From positions 1,426,001 to 1,490,000 of the forward strand of contig JAWMQO010000001.1 in NCBI GenBank assembly GCA_033283325.1: a DNA stretch of 64,000 nt. Reading direction: 5' to 3'. The notes beneath the pieces are model-generated. The model worked only from the letters and a program-made list of their open reading frames with translations. It was not told where the DNA came from and ran no database searches. The position numbers were made by a program, and so were the translations under genes. Below are positions 53,210-61,269 of the stretch, piece by piece (positions within the stretch are counted from its first letter, which is position 1; every line of letters begins with the position of its first letter). Source of the DNA: Mangrovimicrobium sp033283325 (GTDB lineage: Bacteria; Pseudomonadota; Gammaproteobacteria; Pseudomonadales; Halieaceae).

Positions 53210-54082
53210 ATGCAAGACACGGCCGACAAGTGGCCTTTTCGCTGGGACCTGCTGCTGCGCTATCGCTACATCGAGACCATCGCGCTCTGGGAGGGTCGCC
53301 TCACCACGCGCCATCTCTGCGATACCTTCGGCATTGGCCGGCAGCAGGCCAGCAAGGACATCAACAACTACAAACGCGAGGTCGGCCCGGGCAACCTCGA
53401 GTACGACAAGTTCCTCAAGGGCTACAAACCCACTGCGGATTTCCAGCCCCGGGTCACCCGGGGGCTCGCCGATGAATACCTCCACCTGGTCGCCCGCAAC
53501 AACGAACTGATGAACATGTTCGAATCGCTGGCGCTCAATACCGGCAACGTCGAAGTCCTCACCCAGCCGCTCCGGGACGTGCGCCCGGAGACCCTGCGCC
53601 CGATTCTCCAGGCGGCGCGCCAGCAGCGACGCCTGGACTGCGATTACGTCTCGCTCAACCACCCCGATCGCGAGGGCCGAATCATCGTTCCCCACACCCT
53701 GGTGTTCACCGGCCTGCGCTGGCACGTGCGCGCCTGGTGCGAAAAAAACCAGGCCTACCGGGATTTTGTCCTCAGCCGTTTTCGCGGCATACCGGACATC
53801 ATGGACGACTCCCCCCACGGCAGCGCCGATGACGAGGGCTGGAATAGCTTCGTGACGATTCGTATTACACCGCATCCGGGGCTCAGCGCGGAACAAAAGG
53901 AAGTCATCGAAGTCGACTTCAACATGCAGCGCGGTTCCCTGGACATCACCACCCGCGGGCGCCTGGTGCCCTATGCACTCAAGCTCCTGCACCTCGACCC
54001 GCTGGCGGAGCACGCGTCACCCATGGCGCAGCAGATCGTGGTCGCCAACCGCGACGAGTTGCACCCCTGGTTATTCGGCTGA
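53210..54082 (+). CDS. WYL domain transcription regulator (CapW/BrxR-like)
   Basis: The 290-residue protein has an N-terminal winged helix (RWDLLLRYRYIETIALWEGRL... GIGRQQASKDINNYK), a WYL domain (about 125-205, with LRWHVRAWCE in place of the literal W-Y-L) and a C-terminal WCX extension. This three-part build is that of CapW/BrxR, dimeric repressors often placed before phage-defence operons. Here no defence genes are adjacent; the next gene encodes a YkvA protein. GGGGAGA lies six bases before the ATG. The ligand is unknown; single-stranded nucleic acid is suspected for WYL domains. Confidence 0.85.
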   Translation: MQDTADKWPFRWDLLLRYRYIETIALWEGRLTTRHLCDTFGIGRQQASKDINNYKREVGPGNLEYDKFLKGYKPTADFQPRVTRGLADEYLHLVARNNELMNMFESLALNTGNVEVLTQPLRDVRPETLRPILQAARQQRRLDCDYVSLNHPDREGRIIVPHTLVFTGLRWHVRAWCEKNQAYRDFVLSRFRGIPDIMDDSPHGSADDEGWNSFVTIRITPHPGLSAEQKEVIEVDFNMQRGSLDITTRGRLVPYALKLLHLDPLAEHASPMAQQIVVANRDELHPWLFG

Positions 54083-54099
54083 GAGGTTTGCCTAAGATC

Positions 54100-54489
54100 A
54101 TGAGTGAAGAAAATCCCTATCCAGAGGCCTACAGCGAAGAGAGCCTGAAAGAGAAGCTGGCGCGCTACGCAAAGACGGCGGGGCGTGAGGTGGTGGAAAA
54201 AGTCCTCCTGCTCTATTACGCCCTGCAGCGAGCAGACACCCCGGCCTGGGCCAAGGCGACCATCATCGGCGCACTGGGCTACTTCATCGCGCCGCTGGAT
54301 GCAATTGCCGACTTCACCCCCCTGCTGGGTTACAGCGACGACCTCGGGGTACTGGCGCTCGCCCTGGCCACAGTCGCGTCGCAGATCGACGATGAAGTGA
54401 AGGACAAGGCCGCGGAAAAACTCAAACAGTGGTTCGGGGAAGACGCCGAACTCCCGGCGGGGGATTCCACGGGGGAAGACCAGGCCTGA
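54100..54489 (+). CDS. YkvA family (DUF1232) membrane protein
   Basis: The 129-residue protein has the DUF1232 core WAKATIIGALGYFIAPLDAIADFTP followed by GYSDDLGVLALALATVASQI, a short hairpin of membrane helices, and a charged C-terminal tail. The ATG at 54100 is used; a TTG at 54088 is also possible. It lies 17 bases after the WYL regulator stop and is probably co-transcribed with it. The family's function is unknown. Confidence 0.85.
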   Translation: MSEENPYPEAYSEESLKEKLARYAKTAGREVVEKVLLLYYALQRADTPAWAKATIIGALGYFIAPLDAIADFTPLLGYSDDLGVLALALATVASQIDDEVKDKAAEKLKQWFGEDAELPAGDSTGEDQA

Positions 54490-54505
54490 ACAGTGCCAGG
54501 CCGCG

Positions 54506-55678
54506 CTAGCGACCGGACAGGTACTGCGCGGCGTGGCTGCGCGAACGCAGCAGCGCGTTTTCCCGCACGGCTTCGTAGAACAGGTTGTAGTCGATCAGGT
54601 GATAGTCCTGCCTGGGGTCATTGCCCGCCTGGGCAAACGCCCCTTCGCTCTGCTCGGCGACCCGCAACAGGCCCTCGCGGCATTCCGCCCAGGTCCAGTG
54701 CGGCAGCAGGGGCGGCAATTCCGCCACTTCCACCTCGGCCGGGGTGTTCAACAGCGTGTTAAGCAGATTGCCGCCGGGAGAGACGTAGAGCGCCCCGGGG
54801 TGCTGCGCCGCCGAGACCCGCGGGCCATCGACTTCCCAGCTGAGCGGATTGGTGCAAAGCAAGTCCTTGCCGTCCGCCAGTTCCTGGCCATCGGGATACC
54901 AGTGCGGAATTCCCGCGCGCCGCACCCCCTCCTCCCCGTAGGTTGACCAGTGCAGGACGCAGCCCGTATCCCGCGCTGATTCGCAGGGGGCGATGTGTTT
55001 CAGGGTGCGGCCGAAGGTGTCCATCGGCAGCCAGTAGCCGACCAGGTAGGCCGCTACCATACGTTGCTGCAGGGCCCGTCCGTCCAGGTATTCCGCGAGC
55101 AGACGCAGTGCATGGTAGGTGCCCTGGCTGTGGCTGGCGATGATGAAGGGGCGTTCCCCATTCCTCTTGAGGAAGACCCGGAAAGCCCTCTCGATGTCGG
55201 CGTAGGCCAGTTGAAGCGCCGCCGGCCCGCCCCTCCCCTCGCGATCGAGGAAACTCCAGAGAGTCGCCTGGCGGTAATGGGGCGCGTAGACATCACAACA
55301 CAGGTTAAAGGCACTGGCCTGGGCGGCGAGGATGATATCGATCATTTCCCAGCTGCGACTGCGCGGGTCCAGCGGATCGTTCCAGGCTTCCCCGCTGATG
55401 TAGGAGGTCGGGTGAATGAAAAACACATCCACCGGCGCCGGCCCGTCGCGGCCTGTTTCACCGGCAGGGGAAAGGGTGGCGCCACTGGACTTGCCGGGCC
55501 AGGCGGCCCAGGACGCCACTTGCCGGTAATCCGGGGCAATACCCGCCTGCTCCGCGACGAAGGCCCGGGAGGGTTCGATGTAGTAGACGACCAGTTCCTC
55601 GCCCCAGACGGCCAGCGCGGACCACAGCCCTGCAAGCGCCAGCGCCGCAAGCGGCGCCCACGCATAAAGCTTCTTCAT
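54506..55678 (-). CDS. DUF3089 alpha/beta-hydrolase, membrane-anchored
   Basis: The 390-residue protein has an N-terminal membrane segment (LYAWAPLAALALAGLWSALAVW) and a DUF3089 domain: VDVFFIHPTSYISGEAWNDPLD, a nucleophile elbow SHSQGTYHA and the end motif HLIDYNLFYEAVRENALLR. The Ser in SHSQG and the fold suggest an esterase or lipase. The substrate is unknown. It converges on the YkvA gene. Confidence 0.83.
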   Translation of the reverse strand: MKKLYAWAPLAALALAGLWSALAVWGEELVVYYIEPSRAFVAEQAGIAPDYRQVASWAAWPGKSSGATLSPAGETGRDGPAPVDVFFIHPTSYISGEAWNDPLDPRSRSWEMIDIILAAQASAFNLCCDVYAPHYRQATLWSFLDREGRGGPAALQLAYADIERAFRVFLKRNGERPFIIASHSQGTYHALRLLAEYLDGRALQQRMVAAYLVGYWLPMDTFGRTLKHIAPCESARDTGCVLHWSTYGEEGVRRAGIPHWYPDGQELADGKDLLCTNPLSWEVDGPRVSAAQHPGALYVSPGGNLLNTLLNTPAEVEVAELPPLLPHWTWAECREGLLRVAEQSEGAFAQAGNDPRQDYHLIDYNLFYEAVRENALLRSRSHAAQYLSGR

Positions 55679-55808
55679 AAATTCACTGAAATGTCACTGC
55701 TTTGTAACATTCCAGATGATACCAAGCAGCTCGCGACGCAGTATTAAGCTTTTATGACGTTTGCGGGGATTGGCAATAGTGCCGAAGCGAACGGGTATGC
55801 CGGGAGGG

Positions 55809-56711
55809 TCAGGGCTTGGCGGCGAAGGTGTCGCAGGCTTCCAGCCTGCCCTGCTCGAAGCCGCGGCGGAACCACTCGACCCGCTGCTCCGAACTGCCGT
55901 GGGTGAAACTGTCTGGCACGACCTGCTGTCCCGCCTCCCGCTGCAGGCGGTCATCGCCAATGGCGGAGGCCGCGCGCAGGGCCTCCTCGAGATCGCCAGG
56001 GTCCAGGAGCTGCCGCTCGATATGGGCCGCGTGGCCCCAGATGCCGGCGAAGCAGTCCGCCTGCAACTCCTGACGTACCGACAAGGCATTCACCTCGGCC
56101 TTGCTGCGGCCCTGACCCAGTTTTTGTACCTGCTGGCTGATACCCAGCAGGGTCTGCACGTGGTGGCCGACTTCGTGGGCGAGCACGTAGGCCTGGGCGA
56201 AATCCCCCGGGGCGCCGTGTCGCTGGCTGAGATCATCGAAGAAACTGAGGTCGATATAGACCTGCTGGTCGCCGGGACAGTAGAAGGGGCCGACCGCGGA
56301 ACTGGCCATGCCGCAGGCGGAGTTCACCCGCCCACTGAACAGCACCAGGGTCGGGTCGCGATAGCTGGCGCCGCTCTCGCTGAATATCTTGCGCCAGGTA
56401 TCTTCGGTATCGGCGAGAACGACCGAGACGAAATCCGCCCGCTGCTGCTCGCGCTCACTGAACCGGGCGGGGCCGCCGGAGCTTGTAGCGGCGCCACCGC
56501 CAGCCAGTAGCGAAAGCACGTCAAGCCCGAGCAACTTGCCGCCGAAGATCACCACCAGGCCGACAATGAGGATGGTGCGCCCGGTCTTGCTGCGCAGCAG
56601 CGCCGGCAGGAAGCGCAGGATAACCGCCCCACCCCCGGCAGCGGCCATGCGCGGGGTTTGCCCGCGCCGGTCTTCCACATTGTCGCTTCGCCTTTGGTCT
56701 TCCCAGCGCAT
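55809..56711 (-). CDS. ypfJ: Putative neutral zinc metallopeptidase YpfJ
   Basis: The 300-residue protein has an N-terminal membrane helix (TILIVGLVVIFGGKLLGL) and a zinc peptidase-like domain with HEVGH (179-183) and a second conserved motif QELQADCFAGIWG. Two cysteines in NSACGMA and YCPGDQ are typical of the family. The ATG at 56711 is chosen because AGGAGA lies a few bases upstream. The physiological role is unknown. It is divergent from yjgR. Confidence 0.9.
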   Translation of the reverse strand: MRWEDQRRSDNVEDRRGQTPRMAAAGGGAVILRFLPALLRSKTGRTILIVGLVVIFGGKLLGLDVLSLLAGGGAATSSGGPARFSEREQQRADFVSVVLADTEDTWRKIFSESGASYRDPTLVLFSGRVNSACGMASSAVGPFYCPGDQQVYIDLSFFDDLSQRHGAPGDFAQAYVLAHEVGHHVQTLLGISQQVQKLGQGRSKAEVNALSVRQELQADCFAGIWGHAAHIERQLLDPGDLEEALRAASAIGDDRLQREAGQQVVPDSFTHGSSEQRVEWFRRGFEQGRLEACDTFAAKP

Positions 56712-56816
56712 ATTCACTCTCCTGTCGCCATCCTAAATCTAGCAGCCGGCGAAAAACTGGCAAGCCGGGGACTGCAGCGCTAATCTGGTCCTGCCACAAC
56801 ACGGGACAAACGGCGG

Positions 56817-58271
56817 ATGACTATACTGATCGGCGGCAACGACGAAGGCCAGGTTTCACTCGATCCACGCTATGCCAACCGCCACGGGCTGGTTGCCGGC
56901 GCCACCGGCACCGGCAAAACCGTGACCCTGCAATGCCTCGCCGAGGGTTTCTCCGATATCGGCGTGCCGGTGTTCCTGGCAGACGTCAAGGGCGACCTCT
57001 CCGGGCTGTGCCAGGCGGGCAAAGCCCACCCGAAGATCGACGAGCGGGTGAAGGCCATCGGCATCGAGGACTACCAGCTTCGCTCCTACCCGGTTTCCTT
57101 CTGGGACCTGTTCGGCCAGCAGGGCGTGCCCGTGCGCACCACCGTCAGCGAAATGGGCCCACAGATGCTGGCGCGCCTGCTCGACCTCAACGAAACCCAG
57201 GAGGGTGTCCTCACCCTGGTCTTCGATTTCACCGACCGGGAGGGCCTGCTGCTGCTGGACCTGGCGGACCTGCGCACTACCCTGCAATACCTGGCGGACA
57301 ACCGCGACTCGCTGGGCAGCAACTACCGTGTGTCCACGGCATCGGTCAATGCCATCCTGCGTCGCCTGCTGATGCTGGAACGCGAGGGTGGCAGCCACTT
57401 CTTCGGCGAACCGGCACTGGAACTGGCGGACTTCATGCAGACCGACCGCCAGGGCAAAGGCATCATCAATGTCCTGGCTGCCGACAAGCTGATCATGCAA
57501 CCCCGGGTGTATTCCACCTTCCTCCTCTGGCTGCTCTCCGAACTTTTCGAGACCCTGCCGGAGATCGGCGACCCGGAGAAACCGGTGCTGGTGTTTTTCT
57601 TCGACGAGGCCCACCTGCTGTTCAAGGAGGCGCCGAAAGCCCTGCTGGAGAAGATCGAGCAGGTGGTCAGGCTGATTCGCTCCAAGGGCGTCGGGGTGTA
57701 TTTCATCACCCAGAGCCCCTCGGACATACCCGACAGCGTCCTCGCCCAGCTCGGCAACCGGGTGCAACATGCCCTGCGCGCCTACACGCCGAAGGAACAA
57801 AAGGCGGTCAGGGTGGCCGCCCAGTCTTTCCGCGAAAACCCCGCTCTGGATACGGTCACCGCAATCAGCGAACTGGGGGTCGGCGAGGCGCTGGTCTCCA
57901 CCCTGCAGGCGAAGGCGATCCCCGCCCCCGTGCAGCGGGTGCTGGTACGCCCACCGCACTCGCGTATGGGCAAGGCCACCCGGGCCGAGCGGGACCAGGT
58001 GCTGGAGCACGACCCCAACCGGCGCCGCTACGGCGAAAGCGTGGACCCCCGCTCCGCCCACGAGGTGCTCAGCGAGCGCGCCCGCAAACTGCAGGAGCAG
58101 CAGGACGAGGCCGAACTGCGCAAGCGGGCGCGCAAGGCCGGTACCACCCCCGCCCGCCGCAGCAACCGGCAGAGCGTCGGCGAGGCCTTCCTGAAAAGCG
58201 CCGCCCGCAGCCTCGGCTCGGCCACCGGGCGCAGCCTGCTGCGAGGTATCCTGGGCTCCCTGCTCAAGTAG
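56817..58271 (+). CDS. yjgR: HerA-like ATPase YjgR (DUF853)
   Basis: The 484-residue protein is a HerA/FtsK-like ATPase with Walker A GATGTGKT (28-35), Walker B VLVFFFDEAHLLF and an arginine-finger region YFITQSPSDIPDSVLAQLGNR in sections. The C-terminus is rich in Arg, Lys and Glu. The DUF853 family is widespread; its substrate is unproven, though DNA is likely. Confidence 0.92.
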   Translation: MTILIGGNDEGQVSLDPRYANRHGLVAGATGTGKTVTLQCLAEGFSDIGVPVFLADVKGDLSGLCQAGKAHPKIDERVKAIGIEDYQLRSYPVSFWDLFGQQGVPVRTTVSEMGPQMLARLLDLNETQEGVLTLVFDFTDREGLLLLDLADLRTTLQYLADNRDSLGSNYRVSTASVNAILRRLLMLEREGGSHFFGEPALELADFMQTDRQGKGIINVLAADKLIMQPRVYSTFLLWLLSELFETLPEIGDPEKPVLVFFFDEAHLLFKEAPKALLEKIEQVVRLIRSKGVGVYFITQSPSDIPDSVLAQLGNRVQHALRAYTPKEQKAVRVAAQSFRENPALDTVTAISELGVGEALVSTLQAKAIPAPVQRVLVRPPHSRMGKATRAERDQVLEHDPNRRRYGESVDPRSAHEVLSERARKLQEQQDEAELRKRARKAGTTPARRSNRQSVGEAFLKSAARSLGSATGRSLLRGILGSLLK

Positions 58272-58415
58272 GCGGGCATTTGGCATTGCCGCCCGGGGCG
58301 TGTATAGTGCGCGCCGCGGTGGCCAGCGATCCTGGCCCAATCCACCGAAACAGCGCCCGCCCAGCCGCTACCCCGGCCCCAGCGAGCCCCGTTTCCACGA
58401 CTTTTTGGTAACAAC

Positions 58416-60260
58416 ATGTCCAGACCTCTCTGCGGAGCGGCCCTCGCCGCCCTGATCGGCATAGTTTTGCCCGCATTCCCGGTTCTTGCTTCCAACCCAG
58501 CGCAACACAGCAGTCAGTCCCAACGGACCCTCGCGCTCTTCGATGAAATCTTCGACGCCTCCGTACAGCGCGATCCCGAATACCAGACCTACCTCGGCAT
58601 CAAGGACGATTACGGCCAGTGGACGCCCATTGGCGAGGCGCACCGCGCCGCGGAACTGGCGGCGACCAGGGCCGACCTGCAGCGCCTGCAGGCCGTCGAC
58701 ACGAAAGCGCTGGATTCCGACACCGCCCTCAGCTTCCGCCTGCTGGAAGACCAGCTGGAAGCTGAAATCGAAGACTACCGCTGGCGCTATCACAGCTACC
58801 CGCTGAACCAGATGTTCGGCCGGCAATCGGCGATTCCCGCCTTCCTGATCAACCAGCACCGGATCGAGGATGTCGCCGACGCCGAGGCCTATATCTCCCG
58901 CCTCGAGGGTGTCGCGCCGATGGTGAATGAACTGCTGGCGGACCTGCGGGCGCGTGAGGAGCGCGGCATCCTGCCGCCGGACTTCATCCTGCCCCACGTC
59001 ATCGCGGACGCCCGCAATGTCATCTCCGGCGCGCCCTTCGACGGCGGCGAACCGAGCATCCTGCTGGCGGACTTCGAGAGCAAAATCGCCAGCCTGGAGA
59101 TCAGCCCCGCGGAGCGCGCCAAGCTGGGTCGCCGGGCGGAGATGGCGCTGCTCTCCAGTGTCCAGCCAGCCTACGAGGCGATGATCAGCTATGTGCGCAG
59201 CATCGAGGACAAAGTGTCCCACGACGCCGGCGTATGGAGACTGCCCGACGGCGACGCCTACTATGCCAACCGCCTCAAGCGTGTTACCACCACCAATCTC
59301 AGCGCCGATGAAATCCACCGCATCGGACTGGCCGAAGTCGAGCGCATCCACGCCGAGATGGACGCCATCCGCGAGCACGTAGGCTTCCAGGGCGATCTGA
59401 AGGCCTTCATGGCCTTCATGCGCGACGATCCGAGCTTCTACTATCCCAACACGGACGAGGGGCGTGAGGCCTATCTCGCCGAAGCCCGCTCCGTGCTTGA
59501 TGAAATGGACGGCAAGCTGGGCGAGCTGTTCCTGACCGAACCGAAGGCCTCCCTGACGGTCAAGCGGGTCGAGCCCTTCCGGGAAAAATCCGCGGGCAAG
59601 GCGTTCTACCAGCAGCCGGCGCCGGACGGTACCCGCCCGGGACTTTACTACGCCAATCTTTACGACATGGCGATGATGCCCAAGTACCAGTTGCAGGCGC
59701 TCGCCTACCACGAAGGCCTTCCCGGCCACCACATGCAGATCGCCATCAAGCAGGAGCTGGACGGGTTACCGAAATTCCGCCGCTTTGGCGGGGTCACCGC
59801 TTACAGCGAAGGCTGGGGACTCTACGCAGAACTCATTCCCGCCGAACTCGACCTCTACCGGGACCCCTACGCCGACTTCGGCCGCCTCGCCATGGAACTG
59901 TGGCGCGCGGTGCGGCTGGTAGTGGATACCGGCATGCATGCCAAGCGCTGGAGCCGCGAGCAGAGCATCGAGTTCTACGTGGACAACACCCCCAACGCCC
60001 GTGCCGACGCGGTGAAGATGGTGGAACGCCACGCGGTGATGCCCGGCCAGGCAACTGCCTACAAGATCGGCATGCTCAAGATCCTGGAGCAGCGTGAGCT
60101 GGCGAAAACCGCCCTCGGCGAGAACTTCGACCTGCGAGAATTCCACGACGTGGTCCTGCGCAACGGCGCCGTGCCGCTCTACATCCTGGAGGAGCAGGTG
60201 GAGGGCTACATCAGTGAAAGCCGCCGCCTGGCCTCCAGCGAAGACAGGAACGCAGGCTAG
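58416..60260 (+). CDS. DUF885 family metallopeptidase-like secreted protein
   Basis: The 614-residue protein has a signal peptide (cut near LAS at 25-26) and a DUF885 domain with the zinc-site motif HEGLPGHH (His432, Glu433, His438 and His439), plus AYSEGWGLYAELIP downstream, which supplies another Glu ligand. The family is related to thermolysin-like and M32-type gluzincins and probably acts as a periplasmic oligopeptidase. The start codon follows TAACAAC and lacks a strong ribosome binding site. It overlaps the end of the DUF808 gene by 4 bp, tail to tail. Confidence 0.88.
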   Translation: MSRPLCGAALAALIGIVLPAFPVLASNPAQHSSQSQRTLALFDEIFDASVQRDPEYQTYLGIKDDYGQWTPIGEAHRAAELAATRADLQRLQAVDTKALDSDTALSFRLLEDQLEAEIEDYRWRYHSYPLNQMFGRQSAIPAFLINQHRIEDVADAEAYISRLEGVAPMVNELLADLRAREERGILPPDFILPHVIADARNVISGAPFDGGEPSILLADFESKIASLEISPAERAKLGRRAEMALLSSVQPAYEAMISYVRSIEDKVSHDAGVWRLPDGDAYYANRLKRVTTTNLSADEIHRIGLAEVERIHAEMDAIREHVGFQGDLKAFMAFMRDDPSFYYPNTDEGREAYLAEARSVLDEMDGKLGELFLTEPKASLTVKRVEPFREKSAGKAFYQQPAPDGTRPGLYYANLYDMAMMPKYQLQALAYHEGLPGHHMQIAIKQELDGLPKFRRFGGVTAYSEGWGLYAELIPAELDLYRDPYADFGRLAMELWRAVRLVVDTGMHAKRWSREQSIEFYVDNTPNARADAVKMVERHAVMPGQATAYKIGMLKILEQRELAKTALGENFDLREFHDVVLRNGAVPLYILEEQVEGYISESRRLASSEDRNAG

Positions 60261-61192
60261 CCTGCACCCCGGAGGTGCTGCACCCCACTGTGCAGCGCCA
60301 CCACGATTCCCCCCGCGACCAGGCCGAGCAGAACACCGGCCAGGGTTGGCAGAGGCGCACCGAGCAGCGGCGGAAGCAGTTCCGCCGCGTGCTCTACCGC
60401 ATGCCCCAGGGGATGGATACCATGCAGTAGAATGCCGCCGCCGACCATGAACATGGCGATGGTGCCGATGACTCCCAGGGCTTTCATCAGCCAGGGAGCG
60501 AAGCTGAGCAGGGCCGCGCCGACGCGGCGTTTGCCGGCCGCCCACCAGGATTCCCCTTCACTGCGAAACAGGAAATCGCCGATATCGTCGAGCTTGACGA
60601 TGCCCGCGACGAGCCCGTAAACGCCGATGGTCATTACCACGGCGATGCCCGCGAGCACCCCTACCCGGGTCATGAAATCCGAGTCCGCCACAACCCCGAG
60701 AGTCAGCACGATAATTTCTGCCGAGAGGATGAAATCCGTGCGCACTGCGCCGCGGATCTTCTCCTTTTCGAATTGCACCAGGTCGAGGTCCGGGTTCTGC
60801 AAGCGCTGCAGTCGCTGCTCATGCGCCAGTGCCTCCGCCGCCTCGTCGCCGCCCTTGTGCAGGAACTTGTGAGCGACTTTTTCGAAGCCTTCGTAGCAGA
60901 GAAACAGCCCGCCGGCCATCAGGGCAGGGGTAATCAGCCAGGGGATGAAAAAGGATACCAGCAGGGCCAGCGGCACCAGGATCAACTTGTTGACGAAGGA
61001 GCCCTTGGCCACGGCCCAGACCACGGGCAGTTCCCGTTCGGCGCGCACCCCGGAAACTTTCTCCGCATTGACCGCGAGATCGTCGCCGAGTACACCCGCG
61101 GTTTTCTTCGCCGCGACCTTGGTCATCAGTGAGACATCGTCCAGCACCGTGGCGATGTCATCGATCAGAACCAGCAGACTGCTGCCCGCCAT
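60257..61192 (-). CDS. yedI: DUF808 inner-membrane protein (YedI-like)
   Basis: The 311-residue protein has the DUF808 start MAGSSLLVLIDDIATVLDDV, KKTAGVLGDDLAVNAEKV, and about five to six membrane helices with conserved FEKVAHKFLH and KIRGAVRTDFILSAEI. The family is found in many proteobacteria; function unknown. It lies 77 bp downstream of no gene on its strand and is upstream of none, so it is probably transcribed alone. Confidence 0.88.
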   Translation of the reverse strand: MAGSSLLVLIDDIATVLDDVSLMTKVAAKKTAGVLGDDLAVNAEKVSGVRAERELPVVWAVAKGSFVNKLILVPLALLVSFFIPWLITPALMAGGLFLCYEGFEKVAHKFLHKGGDEAAEALAHEQRLQRLQNPDLDLVQFEKEKIRGAVRTDFILSAEIIVLTLGVVADSDFMTRVGVLAGIAVVMTIGVYGLVAGIVKLDDIGDFLFRSEGESWWAAGKRRVGAALLSFAPWLMKALGVIGTIAMFMVGGGILLHGIHPLGHAVEHAAELLPPLLGAPLPTLAGVLLGLVAGGIVVALHSGVQHLRGAG

Positions 61193-61269
61193 GCTTCACT
61201 CCTCGTATCCACTGGTGCCTCGCCCGGGCGAGGCGGCGGGGCTAGTGTCTCACACCTGCCCCGGCTTGC

